Shown: positions 35,404 through 47,336, counted from the first letter of the stretch. The stretch is 64,000 nucleotides of DNA from Paracentrotus lividus (GCA_940671915.1 CALNVZ010000174.1:25049571-25113570), one strand, 5' to 3'. Translations and numbers: made by a program. The notes: a model not told the origin generated them from the letters alone.

Positions 35404-35779
35404 CCCTAGGAGCCAAGGGCCTTTAATCAGAATTTTTGCTGGGGAAGGTTTGAAGGTCCTATCTAGGGTAAAATTTGGCGCTGATTCCAAAAATGTGAGT
35501 CTTACTGTGCGTATCCATGACACTTCGGCCATTTCGGCCAATTTTTGTCCAAAAATGACCATTTTGGTCACTTGTGGTCAAGGGTATTTTATTTCTATAA
35601 TTTTTGCCGATAAATGGGATTTTAAAAACCTATCTGATGTAAAAATGTACGCTGATTCTAGAAAAAGTAGTTTTATTGACTCTGTGGGTCATTAAAGGGG
35701 TCATTTTGGTCAATTTTGGCCAAGAAATGAAATTTTTATCGTTTTGGGGCCAAAAATAAGACCAAAATGACCATCAGAG
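35404..35779. repeat. Interspersed repeat, left part (paralogue at 48.5-49.1 kb)
   Basis: With 37721-37953 this makes a ~605 bp repeat that matches 48526-49131 in reverse orientation. It is rich in TTTTGGTCA/TGACCAAAA words. It was split by the 35780-37720 insertion. Confidence 0.8.
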
Positions 35780-37720
35780 CAGGGCCGGCGGAGACGGGGG
35801 GGGGGGCCTGGGGGCCGGGCCCCCCCCCCCCACTTTTTTGCCAAAAATTTTAATATTTTCTAAGGGAAAAAAGGGAAAAGAAAGAAAAAGAAGAACGGGA
35901 AGGAGAGGCAAAATGTGTTTAAAATACATTACCTTCGAGTTCATAGAAGCCAATTTTTTTTTTCTGCTCGCGCATCGCTCTCGCAATTATAAGGCACATT
36001 GACTGATCCCTTATGTCCCATATAAGTAAAGTTATGTAATTTTTTCTACTCGCACTTGGCCCTCGCAATTTATTTTTGTTATAATTGAGGTGATCTTGAC
36101 CCATAAAAGAATTAAAACAAAAAGAAATAAGATGGAAAATGCACGTAAAATATACGGTGTCATAAGCCAAAATTTTCAGCTCGCGCTTCGCGCTTGCAAA
36201 TTTCTCTCAGAAAGACTGATTTTTAATGTCGCAGAGTGAAGTGATGAATCTAGAATACACTACCTTCAGTATAATTATAAGTCACATTTTTCGGCTCGCG
36301 CTTCGCGCTTGCAAACTTTTCTTTAAAAAGCTTATTGACTGATCCCTGGCGTCTCAAATAATGTTATGTAAAAAGTTCTGCTCGCGTTTCGCGCTCGCAA
36401 GACTAATTCGTGACATCGCAAAGTGAAGAGGTGGATGTCAATTTTCAAATTTTACAAATTTAGAATACACTATACCTTTAGTTAATAATAAGTCAAAATT
36501 TTCGGCTCGCGCTCGCAAATTTCTCTTAGACGGGATGACAATTTTAAAAATGTGTCGAGAACACACTACCTTAAGGTCAGTATAAGCCAAAATTTTCGGC
36601 TCGCGTTTCGCGCTTGCAAATTTCTCTAGAAAAGTATATTATACTAGGCTGACCCCTCACTTCGGGCTCGAATATGGTGTGCTCAAATTTCTCTCAGAAA
36701 GACTGACTCCTGACATTGTAAAGTGAAGTGATGGGATGTAAATTTTCAAATTATGTCTAGAATACACTATACCTTCGGTCCGTTAAGCAAACATTTTCGG
36801 CTCGCGCTTCGCGCTCTCAAAGTTTTCTAAACAAAAAGCTACATTGAGTGATCCCTGGCGTCCCAAACAAGTAATGTTATGTAAATTTTTCTTCTCGCGT
36901 TCGCAATTTATTTTTATCAAAATGAAGGTGATCGTAATCTAGTAAAAGAATTCAAACAAAATACATAAAAGTAGAGGGGGAAATGTGCGTAAAATATACG
37001 GCCTTTGCATCATTGTAAGCCAAAATTTTCACCTTAGGCCTACGCTTCGCGCTCGCAAATGTGTCTCAGATGGGATGACAATTATCAAAATGTGTACAGA
37101 ATTCACTACCTTCATAAAGCCAACATTTTCGGCTCGCGCTACGCGCTCGCAAATGTGTCTCAGATGGGATGACAATTATCAAAATGTGTACAGAATTCAC
37201 TACCTTCATAAGCCAAAATTTTCGGCTCTTGCTACGCGCTCGCAAATGTGTCTCAGATGGGATGACAATTATCAAAATGTGTACAGAATACACTACCTTC
37301 AGGTAATTTATTATAAGCCAAAATTTTCGGCTCGCGCTACGCGCTCGCAAATGTGTATCGGATGGGATGACAATTATCAAAATGTGTATAGAATACACTA
37401 CCTTCAGGTAATTATAAGCCAAAATTTTCGGCTCGCGCTATGCGCTCGCAAATGTGTCTCAGATTGGATGACAATTATCAAAATGCATGGGTACAGAATT
37501 CACTACCTTCATGTAATTAGAAGCCAAAATTTTCGGCTCGCGCTACGTACGCGCTCGGAAATTTCTCTAAAAAGTTCATTATACTAACCCGCTGACTTCG
37601 CCTTGAATATGATCCCCCCCCCCCCCCGTAGAAAATCCTTATTATTCGGGCCTAATATGTTGGCATGAATTTTTCTAAAACTTGTGCCCCCTCACTTTTG
37701 AAAACGCTCCGCCGGCCCTG
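35780..37720. mobile_element. CAGGGCCGGCGGAG element with GCTCGCGC repeats, 1.94 kb
   Basis: TIRs CAGGGCCGGCGGAG and CTCCGCCGGCCCTG. AGAG flanks both sides (35776-35779, 37721-37724), and the paralogue at 48754-48770 holds a single uninterrupted copy of the target, proving insertion. Next to the left end is a G9/C tract; inside are many units of AATTTTCGGCTCGCGCT. The 4 bp duplication could also be read as 3 bp, so superfamily is left open. The 200-codon ORF at 36985-37587 is a by-product of the array. Confidence 0.85.
37030..37560. repeat. ~100 bp tandem array inside the CAGGGCC element
   Basis: Five to six units, each with GGCTCGCGCTACGCGCTCGC, then CAGATGGGATGACAATTATC and AGAATTCACTACCTTCA. 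The palindromic GCTCGCGC...GCGCTCGC core also recurs more sparsely from 36180. Units are close to a multiple of three in length, so ORFs stay open on both strands. Confidence 0.8.
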
Positions 37721-37953
37721 AGAGTCATCCAAGTGATGGTTTTCCCACCTCAAAACCACTTTCAAAAACTTTCTTGGGTCTTAAACAATAATTCTATACC
37801 ATTTTCCTTAAACATTTGGACAGCCCTGGTCATACAGGCCAGTTTGACGAAAGTGACCATTTTGCAGTTTTTGCAGGATTTTGCTATACAGTGATGTATT
37901 AGTGTATACAATGTGTATATACAGTTTACATGTATCATATCCTTCGTTTCATT
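37721..37953. repeat. Interspersed repeat, right part
   Basis: Continuation of 35404-35779 after the inserted element. It corresponds to 48526-48757 in reverse orientation. Confidence 0.75.
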
Positions 37954-37957
37954 AAGA

Positions 37958-38140
37958 CAGGGGCCGCGGAGCCGGGGGGGGGGCTGGGGGCTGCAGCCCC
38001 CCCCCCCCCCCACTTTTTTTCAGCCAACGTGTACAAAAAATGCAAAATGACCATACATATAGTGATTTTAGGCCTGTTCAGCCCCCCCCCCCCCCACTTT
38101 GGCTCAGCCCTCCACTTTCAAAAGCGCTCCGCGCCCGCTG
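37958..38140. mobile_element. G-tract MITE, 183 bp
   Basis: Ends CAGGGGCCGCGGAGCC and GCGCTCCGCGCCCGCTG, with G9, C14 and C14-type tracts inside. It is related to 47942-48102 and shares the terminal style of 35780-37720. Flanks AAGA/AAGG may be a decayed 4 bp duplication. Confidence 0.6.
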
Positions 38141-38164
38141 AAGGAGGATTAGACTTGTGGTTGG

Positions 38165-41100
38165 AAAAGTGGAACGATCTTAATCCGCCTGTAAACTTGA
38201 GCATGTTCAAAATAGAGGTCTTATTCAAAAACCATAAGGTACTGGTCACTTATATGGTCACTTATTGGCGAGGTGACATTAGCCCAAATAAAAATAAAAT
38301 ACTATTTACAATTAAACAGCGCCGAAGAAAGTTATACTGACGTCTCAAGCGCTTTGCAGGACATGTTATAGTGAATCAGAATCCGATATACCGCACACAA
38401 TGTGTGCACATTCTCCACTCCCTACTTAGCATTCCTGTCATGCACTATTAAAAAAAAAGTGTGTGATATATATTTTTTTTAAGCAAAAGGCATGCACAAA
38501 TATGATAAGTCTGACAATCTGTCTTTCTATTCAATGTGATTTAATCATATTAATGTCCACTTTGGCGGTCCTTACCATTTTGACCCGCACTGACCTTTCC
38601 AATATCCGAATCATGTGGTCAATATTAATGTGGGTCAATGGTAACAACGGCCAAAGTGAATAAAAGTAATATACCATTTAGTCTATAACGCAATGCTTGT
38701 ATCGAGTTTAATGTTTGTAAATGCTCATCCGCGTTAAAACTTATTAATTTCCCCAATCATTAAGTTCTGGTCATTTTGGCCGCTTTTTGGTCAAAGGAAC
38801 ATGTACGTAAGCACTAAGTTTATGCCATTATTATTCTAAAAAGAATGAGATTTCAATCACTAAGCATATGTTGTATAATTGTATGCAAAGAATAACAATT
38901 GTATAATCGTCATGATGGTGTATAAAGCAAAACTAAGTAAGAGTAAATTCCAAGCTGATCATGCTCACCCAAGCTGACCAATATTTTTATGATTTCCATA
39001 GCAACATGAGTTGCTATGGAAGTTTTATATACTAAATAACTATATAATTGTATAACTGCATGATCTGCTGACCATTTGGAATATCACCAAGGAATACAAT
39101 AATTACAGAAGAATGTCATGAAAAATGTAATCTACGACTTGACTGTTATAGCAAATGCGGTTTTCATGTTGCTAGATAAATATGTGTCCTGAGCCAGTCC
39201 AGTATCCTTAACCAAGGTCCTCAATGCCTTCCTCTCGGGAAAGCATTTCAACTAGGCAGAGAGAAGTCATGACCTCCTGGCAACTTATCGTTCATTATAA
39301 ACATATTGAACTCTTCTTGTAACGTGAAGAGGCAAATGAAAGCTACAGTCATTTGGTCAAGATATTGATGGATGTCCAGTCATCATCTCCTGGAAGGATG
39401 GAAGACAGTGTCTATAACTCCTCCGTGGTTGTCTTTGATCGTTTCTGCAAAGACACCTTGGTAACAAACGTGGTGTAAATCTTGGTGGGGATGAAACTAA
39501 TGGACATGGTTTACTCTGTGTTTACTGTTCATTAGAGCTATGAGAACCATGTTGATCTGTTCACATTCATAATAGGAGAAACAATGAATGTCTTCTTTGA
39601 AGCAATCTGCCACAATTAAGCATGCCATTATGTGCTTGTAGGGCCTATACACTATCTTTGTGTCCTGTACAGGAATACCACTCACCCTGGAATAATACAT
39701 GGGTTGTATGTTAGTGAGGTTGTCATCAATTCATCTGGATACAACAATTAGTGCTGATGCAACATCTCAACGAACAAACATTGCATCCTTCAACCAAAAT
39801 CAGGAAGCACTTGATCAAAGCCATGAACTTAGTAGGTCCAAGGAGAATAAGTTCCATGGAGACTTGAACGAGTGCAAGATATGACACCAGAATGATTCCC
39901 TTTGCCGAGTCTTTGACCAATAATACTGATCTAGTGTGCTTTCTAGCAGGAGATAAAAAGATGCCTTGTGATGTGAATAATGACATGCTAAACCTCTTCC
40001 TCTTGAACAATGGTACAAACTCATTCCTTCAGGGATCAATGACCCTTCAAGGTTAGAAAGACCTTTGCTAAAAATTAAGTGAAGGATTTCGCCAGTTCAG
40101 AGAGGTGACTGACTAATAATGCTTCTAGCCTGCTCCCTGATTTTAGCGGATACATTCCCTGCTTGGTCATGAGATGCTGTAACAGCAATGATGGTTATCC
40201 ACAGTTTGGTCAACTAGCTGTCATGCAAACAAATCGATGACAACTTCTAAGACACAGATAAGCAATTTCTTATAAGTTGTTCCCTTATTCCAGGAAGAGT
40301 GGTATCCTTGAACAGGACCCAAGATAGTATATACCTGTCAGGCACATGATGGCGCTCATAATTGTTGAAGTTCTCGGAAACGTTCATTGTTTCATCTATC
40401 AAGAATGTGAAAAGATCAACATATGAATTTCAAGGCTCTAATGAACAGAAAATAATGTCAACCACGTCAGTGCAATTCATCTTACAATAATATTGACACC
40501 TTGTTTGCCACCGTGGCGTCTTGGCAGAAATGATCAAAGACAACCATGAAGAAGTTGTAGACACTTTCTTCTATCATTTCAAGAGATGGAGATGACTCAC
40601 TGGACATCCTTCAAGATCTTGACCAAATAACTGTAGCTCTCATTTACTTGATGCGCGTACTAGTTGCCAGGATATTCTCCCCGCCTTTCCTGAGAAGAAG
40701 GCATTGCTGGAGCCTTGGTTAAGGACGCCGGACTCGCTCTTGACACATGTCTACCAACATGAAAAACGGCATTGCTCTAATGGTCAAGTCATTGAAAGTT
40801 GTTGAAATACATATTTCATGACATTCTTCATCAATTGCGATATTCCAAATCGTCATCTTAAGAGATTCAAGGGTGGACCATAGTATATAATAGGTCATAT
40901 TGAAACATAATCAAGTCCAGTATAGGTCGCTTAATGGGAAGAGATCATTATTATTTTGGTCAGTCTGTGAGTTCATATGCATGATCAGCTTGGAATTTAG
41001 CGTCTTCTGATTCGCTTACGCCGTCAATGACGATTATCAAATGTTTATTCTTGTGGCATACATATTGTTCAATTAAATACGCTTAGGTATTGAAATCTTA

Positions 41101-41840
41101 TGCTTTTTAAGAATAAAAATTGGCATAAAAATTAGTGCTTTACGTACATTGTTCCTTTGACCAAAAAGCGCAAATGAACCAGAACTTAAATGATTTGGGG
41201 AAATTAATAAGGTGTTTAACGTGGATGAAGCATTTTACAAACATTAAACTCGATACAAGCATTTGCGTTATAGACTAAATGGTAAATATTACTTTTATTT
41301 CACTTTGGCGGTTGTTTATCATTGACCCACATTTAATATTGGACCATTCGCGATATGGGAAAGGTAGTGCGGGTCAAAAAAGATAAGAACCGCCAAAGCG
41401 GACATTCAGTATGATTAAATCACATTGATATATTAGAAAGACAGATTGTCATGACTTAATCATATTTGTGCATGCCTTTTGCTTGAAAAAGTATATATCA
41501 CTACCGCTTTTGTTTTAATAGTTCATGACAGGAATGGGCTAAGTAGGGAGTGGAGGAAATGTGCACACATTGTGTGCGGGTATATCGGATTTGATCAGAG
41601 GTCACTCATCTACACGATTTGTCTGCAAAGCGCTTTTGAGACGCAGTAATAACTAGTTTTGGGCGCTGTTTTAATTGTAATAGTATTTTATCCTTTCTAT
41701 TTTAGTTTGGCTAACTGGTCAACCTTCGGCCAATAAGTGATCGCAAGTACGCTCTATGGGTATTATATGTTGAATAAGTAGCCTCTATATTTGTTTAAAT
41801 CTAGTAAGTTTTACAGGGGATAAATAGTTCCACCTAATTT
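38165..41840. mobile_element. 3.67 kb giant palindrome
   Basis: Imperfect inverted repeat with arms of about 1.8 kb around about 40000. Matched landmarks are CACACAATGTGTGCACATT (38395) with its complement (41563), CTTAACCAAGG (39209) with CCTTGGTTAAG (40713), and GATCGTTTCTGCAAAGACAC (39438) with TCTTGGCAGAAATGATC (40518). The exact termini are not clear. Read outward from the centre, the arms look like decayed coding sequence (minus strand on the left, plus on the right, e.g. KIVYRPYKHIMACLIVADCF at 39.6 kb), but I recognise no family. All frames are broken. Confidence 0.75.
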
Positions 41841-41860
41841 CCACCAGCAAAGTCAACTCC

Positions 41861-42350
41861 TTATGTGTGGTCACAATTTCGCCGTACCTCGACGTTACAA
41901 CTCGCTGCTACGACGGATTCCGTAGAAAATTCGTAAGCGTTTGCACGATTTGTATCAAGACACGCACGGTCGAGTGGTACAACTCTTTGAAGATTATTTG
42001 AACCATGTCCAATAATTTGCGATTGGATTCTACATCGCCTGATGCAGATGGTCGAAGGCAATCGCACCGCACCTTCAACCGTGCCTGCATGGCAAGAGGT
42101 TTTGTAAGTCAAGTCTTGCGATTCTCGGTAGGGGTTTGAGGTTCAAATAACAACGCCTACGGTTAGATAGCACAATCATCGCACATTGGCAAGGTTGTCG
42201 TTTGCACGTTACAATGTGAGGCAAGAATAGCTGCAAGACCTCAGTCGTCATTGCCTCAACGCGCGTCATCATAGTGCATTCATCTTCGGCATCAGGCGCA
42301 AGTTTCAGACTTCTTCTAATGGACCAGCCCCCCCCCCCCCCACCGGTCAA
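41861..42350 (-). other. GC-richer region with overlapping ORFs, unassigned
   Basis: Three minus-strand ORFs of 60-91 codons overlap in two frames (42350-42075, 42112-41861, 42090-41908). Composition is closer to coding than the flanks, with many CpGs. I recognise no domain. Similar CpG-rich sequence elsewhere in the window is repetitive, so a transposon remnant is as likely as a gene. Confidence 0.25.
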
Positions 42351-42879
42351 TCATGCGGACACAGTATGCCTTCGTTTAACAGAAATTTTAGGGGTTTGGA
42401 GTTAGCAGGGGAAAAATCAGAAAATTATAATTGGTACAATACGGGTCTTTTAGCATTCCCCTAAATTTTTCTTTAATTAGGGATAGGCCTAGTATTCAAA
42501 TCTTTCTCGAAAAATGCTAAAATGGGGTTCGCAATAATGTCCAACAAAACTTCGATAGAGGGGTAATTTTGGTGTCTTCCTCGCAAAAGCGTGTCGTAGG
42601 GTGTAATTTTGATGCGCCTTCCCTTCCAAAAGCATGTGATAGGGAGCATCCGGAACGATTATACATCGTGTACATTGGTGTCAATCCCGGGGGCTGGGGA
42701 TCGTCCCCCCCCCCTAGATTTTTGAGAGCTTATAGCATATTTGCATATAGTGATCAGGTAGTGAAGACAGTACAGAGGCAAAATGTATGTAAAATACAAA
42801 GCTAATAATATGAAAATTATGTTAGGCCTATTATAAGGCTTTTAATTTTCTTTGTTTTCTTTGTTTTGTTTTGTTTTTA
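42351..42879. other. Non-coding repeat remnants
   Basis: A G/C-tract segment at 42688-42712 (CCCGGGGGCTGGGG then C9) looks like half of a G-tract MITE. Nothing else recognised. Confidence 0.35.
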
Positions 42880-42952
42880 TTTTTGTATTAGAGATAATCC
42901 GAATTGCAGATTTTTGTTTCAATAAATTTGATTTGATTTGATTTATAAGGCA
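42880..42952 (+). mobile_element. 3' tail of a truncated LINE or SINE
   Basis: Ends with CAATAAATTTGATTTGATTT, an AATAAA-like signal followed by TTTGA repeats, the usual form of a CR1/L2-like 3' tail. Only about 70 bp is left. Confidence 0.45.
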
Positions 42953-43702
42953 GAACCTTTTTAATTTTGGATACACAAATACATAATTATGTATGTAGGC
43001 CTATATTTGGGACTCTTTTTTTCCCGTTTGAGTGTATTATTAACTCCCCTTCTGGTGTTTCCGCCGCCCCCCCCCCCCAGTCGTAACATGAAATCGCGTG
43101 TATATATGGTTCATCTCCTGAGTCAAGGGTGGTATTATGATGGACGACTGGGTTTGCAGCAGCATTAATATGTAGCCGTGGATACGAAGGAAAAGGTGTT
43201 CCCTCCAGAAGAATGCTTACAAATTTAAGTCCAAGTGGAGATTAATATATCTCATATTTCATTTTATAATCAGATTAGGCTCACCGAACCGGGAATCTTG
43301 TCAGAAGAACATCACAAATTTAATTGCAATAATTTAAGAATAACAATTATTGACCCCAGTTTATTTAATGTTTGTTTCAATTCAATTTCTAGAAGGCCCC
43401 TCTGACAGGCACACGACAGAATGTATTACAGAAGGCGGTTTTATTTCTACAACAAAGATATAAAAGTCTATACTGGTCCTTAAACAGTATTTAGTGAAAG
43501 ATATACAATGTTATTTGCTGCGGTATGGATTTATTAATATTATTATTATTGTTTATTTATTTATTTTTGTTGCAGTCGATATCAAAATATGACTTTTGCA
43601 CAAAATAATGGCAATCAATAATTGTGAAATGCCCTGGGTGAAACCATCTGAACTTTTTTTTAAAAAGAAAAGTTCATTGAGGTAGTTCCCTGGCTGTGAC
43701 AT
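42953..43702. other. Non-coding stretch
   Basis: AT-rich, with a C12 run near 43066 and ATT/TTTA microsatellite at 43537-43567. No gene or element boundary seen. Confidence 0.4.
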
Positions 43703-43720
43703 CCCTAGTTGGGGTCTTCC

Positions 43721-44150
43721 CACGAGTCCTCGGTCCCACGAGTCCTACGTCCCACGAGACCTCGGTCCCACGAGTCCTACGTCCCACGAGGCCGGAGTAT
43801 TTTTCCCACGAGTCCTTCGGTCCTGCAAGCGGGATACGTGAGACGGTGGACGATGGTCCTGTATAGATCACATAACGAGGCAGCTGGAATAGGTGTTTCC
43901 CAAGTCCTAGTCAGAACCTGCCACATTACGTCCGAGCCTAGTATTTTCCACGAGTCCTCGGGTGCCCACGAGAGCGCTCGAGTCCCCACGAGTCCTACGT
44001 ACGATACCTACGTCCAACGGAACCTACGTGCAACGAGTCCCTGACGTCCCACACTGAAGTTATTTTCCCACGAGTCCTCGATCCGATTCGAGACCTTTCG
44101 GATCCTCACCGAGTCCTGAACGTCCACACGAGTCCTACGTCCACGAGGCC
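43721..44150. repeat. 16 bp repeat array, left end of hAT-like element
   Basis: Consensus CCCACGAGTCCTACGT with an ACCTCGGT variant and GGCCGAGTATTTTT spacers. The array is degenerate after 43810 and interrupted by about 110 bp of unrelated sequence at 43825-43935. Confidence 0.8.
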
Positions 44151-44409
44151 GATTTTTCTCATTATCGCATATTTTTAATCATTAGGATGTTTGTCTGCGT
44201 CAAAAATTGGACTAATTTTATGATGGAAATGTCTCAAATGTATACTAAATTCATGATCTTGTAAGTTTTGATTAGTACAACGGGCATTGGTTTGCTGCAG
44301 GTTTTGTAAGTCGGGGAAATATTATGATTTATACTTGAGTAGCATCATGCTATTCTCAGGGGGGCCCACGGGGCACTGGCCCCGGATAGGGGAAAAGGGG
44401 CGCCGCAAA

Positions 44410-44585
44410 GGATGACAGGAAATAGAGAAGAGAGAGAGAGAGAGAGAGAGAAGGAAGGAAATGAGAGAAAGGGGAAAAAAGGGGGGAGTAAGAAGACAAA
44501 GAGGAATGAGGACAAAAGACAAAGAACAACAAAAAAGGGGGGAAGAAAATAAGAGCCGGAGAGAGAGAGAGAGGAATGATAATAA

Positions 44586-44616
<31 letters not shown>

Positions 44617-44620
44617 CGTG
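44410..44620. repeat. GA and TA microsatellites
   Basis: (GA)n at about 44424-44451 and 44558-44573, purine-rich filler between, and (TA)n at about 44598-44617. Confidence 0.85.
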
Positions 44621-44639
44621 GCGCAAAATTGACGTATAT

Positions 44640-45430
44640 TTAGGGGTTCAAATTAAACGCTGGTTAGGGGGCGCCAATTTAATCCAAAATCCTGGGGCAT
44701 CAAATTAACCTTAGATAAGAGGTACCAGAAACTGAGGGGGTGCCAAATTGATTTTAAATTTAGGGGTACCACATCGACTTAAAACTATCGACCTTCAACT
44801 GTAAGGGGATCCAAATAAATTCTTAATCATAGGTAATAATATGTAGGGGCGCTAAATCGATCTTAAAAATAAGGCGCTAAACTGATCTAAAACTTAGGGC
44901 AACAAATTGACCTTAACTTAGGGGGGGGGGGGTATTGGGTTTGACAGACGTGTATCAATCAGATATGGTTATCTGCTAAACGTACAGTTGCTGTGAACTC
45001 TAATTGTTAACACTCATTTGTAAAATTCTTCTCACAATTTGTATCTGTATCTTGTACCTAAACTGTCCTCTTCATGTGCTGTAATTCATCGTCAATTTCT
45101 CAACCTTTCTGCGTATCATCATGATCCCGCAGTTCTCCAGCAGCACTGGAGGAATTCAACGAAAGAAGAAGAAGAAGATTTACGTCTGGGACCGACCTTT
45201 AACGTCACTATCCGAGAGACGTGACTGGGTTTCGAAGCAGGGTCCACTCCATGTCAATTTGTAGGCTGATCATAGAGTTGACAATGAGCGTTACAGCTCG
45301 ACCAACTCCTGATCCCTAACGATCGAAGCAGCGATCTCTTAGGGGCGCCACTTCGATCTTAAATTCAAGGGCGCGCCAAATTGACCTTAAAGGATAAAGG
45401 TTTGTGCCAAATTAATCTTAAACGAAGGGG
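44640..45430. repeat. Degenerate GGGCGCCAAATTGACCTTAA repeats
   Basis: A unit of about 22-40 bp reading like GGGCGCCAAATTGACCTTAA recurs many times (44665, 44735, 44845, 45337, 45370 and others). Also present at 11233-11287 beside the 450 bp element, so the two element types may share internal sequence. A stretch at 45180-45260 with a GGTTTCGAAGC box was considered as tRNA-like and rejected. Confidence 0.6.
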
Positions 45431-45819
45431 CCCCAAATATCATAAATTAAAAGGTTTGCTATTTGCCCATTCTCCCCTCCCTGGATTTTTTTTCTCACTT
45501 TCTTTCACTCATTTCTTTGTCCTTTTCATCTTCTTTTTCTCTTCCTCCCTTTCCCCCTTTTTATTGCACGGCTAATAGTGGCCGCGACCGCCCCTGGATC
45601 CACCTATATCTTACAATTTCCTTTCCACATTCATTAATTTGGTACAATGTGAGGCATAGACCTCTTCCTCCTCCTAATAATAATAATAATACCCATTATC
45701 TATAATGCGCTTTTCCCATAGTAGCTCAAACATCTCTGGCATTTTTTCAAAGTCTTTTAATTGATTTTGGGGGCAGATTTGAGGGGTTGTGCCGAATTTC
45801 CTCAACAAATATACAAAGC

Positions 45820-46025
45820 GAGCGCGAAGCGCGAGCGGAAATGTTTGAGGTTAAATGAACCAAATCTTGCATAATGAAAAAATAAAATACTGCATTGATT
45901 ACCAATGAATTTAACAAACATGCTGTACCACTAGGCCTAGGGTATGTGCCAAATTTTTAATTTAATTCTAAGCGAGCAAGAAGCGCAAGCTAAAAAAAAA
46001 AAAAACACACAAAACAAAACAAAAC

Positions 46026-46056
<31 letters not shown>

Positions 46057-46060
46057 AAAT
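45820..46060. repeat. GCGAGCGCGAAGCGCGAGC motif and AAAAC repeat
   Basis: GCGAGCGCGAAGCGCGAGCG at about 45819 is the complement of the GCTCGCGCTTCGCGCTCGC motif found at 36-37.6 kb. Degenerate copies follow, then an (AAAAC)n run at about 46005-46058. Confidence 0.7.
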
Positions 46061-46250
46061 AACCAATTTGGGGGCCTGAGCCCGATTTCGTCTCCACAAA
46101 TCTAAATACCATGCGAGCAGAAAGTTTTTCGGCTAAATGAACAGAATCTTGCAATATATAAGAATCATGATAAATAATTAACGAAGGTTAACAAAACAAC
46201 ACATGGGACCCGAAGGGAATGGGATGGGGAGGGGAGGGTTAATTCTGCAG

Positions 46251-46352
46251 AATATAGTCAGGCGCAGATCCAAGAAAATCGAATTGAACTCATTTCGGTG
46301 GCCCAATTGTCTGGGGACAAAAGCGGCTCTATTATGTTTACGCATGGGCCCG
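46251..46352 (+). CDS. Possible exon trapped inside the hAT-like element
   Basis: Plus-strand segment between acceptor TTCTGCAG and donor GGTAAGTTC, 102 bp, phase 1 at both ends. It reads YSQAQIQENRIELISVAQLS then GDKSGSIMFTHGP, with balanced codon usage unlike the surrounding AT-rich DNA. No family recognised. The upstream tract is G-rich rather than pyrimidine-rich, which weakens the acceptor. It could be a captured host exon, part of a lost transposase, or chance. Confidence 0.25.
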
Positions 46353-47059
46353 GTAAGTTCATTGTGTGACTCTGGTCTGCGTCCGCTACTGTTATAGCGA
46401 GAACTGCATACACCTCTAGTAGATAAAAGTAATTTAAGCTAATTTATTTTATGTTAAAGATTTGTGTACTCTGCAATTTTTTTTGCACTTATAAGTATAA
46501 ATACAATTAAAATAAGATGTAGGATAAATAGACTTATAGAAATAGAGCTGTTTGAAGAAAAGGATTAATGATAATTTCACTGGAAATACTAAAATAAGTA
46601 TAGGCTTAAACATACTTTAAAATATTTTGAAACTTGTCGCGGAGACGTCTCCGATACTCCCTTTCCGTCGCGGAGAAGCCTCCTATAATTTTTTTTTTTT
46701 TTTTTTAATATTTACGTCGCGGCGACGTCTCTGCGACGCAGAGGCGGTCCGGGGTGTGGGGGTGGGGGGGGGAACCGCCCTATATTTGAAAACCACTCAA
46801 TTGACCGTACATTTTAAACCGAAAACTGTAATCCTGGACCCGTCACTACTTGAGAAGGATTAGGGACGTCTTAAGACATAGTCCCAAATCAGTCTCGAAC
46901 CCGCCTCCGCGAAATGAGATGCCACCATTATTCGCCATGCTAGTGCCTATGGTATTAACCACAACTAAATTAATTCATGTTGTATAATTCAGCTTACAAA
47001 ATGTTTCATTGATGTTGAAAAAACATTCTGATAAAAGAAAATTATGATGAGAAAAATCG

Positions 47060-47336
47060 GGCCTCGTGGACGTAGGGACTCGTGGGACGTAGGACCGTGG
47101 GACGTAGGACTCGTGGGACCGAGGGACTCGGGGAAAATACTCAGCCTCGTGGGACGTAGGACTCGTGGGACGTAGGTCTGGTGGGACGTAGACTCTAGTG
47201 GACGTAGGACTCGTGGCCGAGGACTCGTGGACCAAGGACTCGTGGGAAAAAATTACTCGGCCTTCGTGGGACGTAGGACTCGTGGGACGTAGGTCTCGTG
47301 GGACGTAGGACTCGTGGGACCGAGGACTCGTGGACC
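47060..47336. repeat. 16 bp repeat array, right end of hAT-like element
   Basis: Repeats of ACGTAGGACTCGTGGG, the complement of the left array. Minus-strand ORF 46975-47235 reads through it and is not a gene. Confidence 0.85.

Larger units (their letters stand above)
34133..35406. mobile_element. GGGTACATGC element with ~360 bp insert
   Basis: Abuts the previous element, sharing one TA (34131-34132); right TA at 35407-35408. An insert at about 34560-34918 separates 'atatattgtaaatata' from 'cgaagagattgatgcc', which are adjacent in sister copies. It also contains a 26-C run. Confidence 0.75.

Noticed and set aside
36985..37587. 200-codon ORF, the longest in the window
   Set aside because: It reads through the ~100 bp GCTCGCGC array, giving a repeated peptide, and the opposite strand is open too. 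Open frames here follow from unit length, not selection.
44322..44643. ORFs 44322-44522 and 44461-44643
   Set aside because: Read GA/TA microsatellites and purine-rich filler only.
45170..45270. tRNA-like B box (GGTTTCGAAGC) near an AAG microsatellite
   Set aside because: No A box or cloverleaf could be built. Not called as tRNA or SINE.
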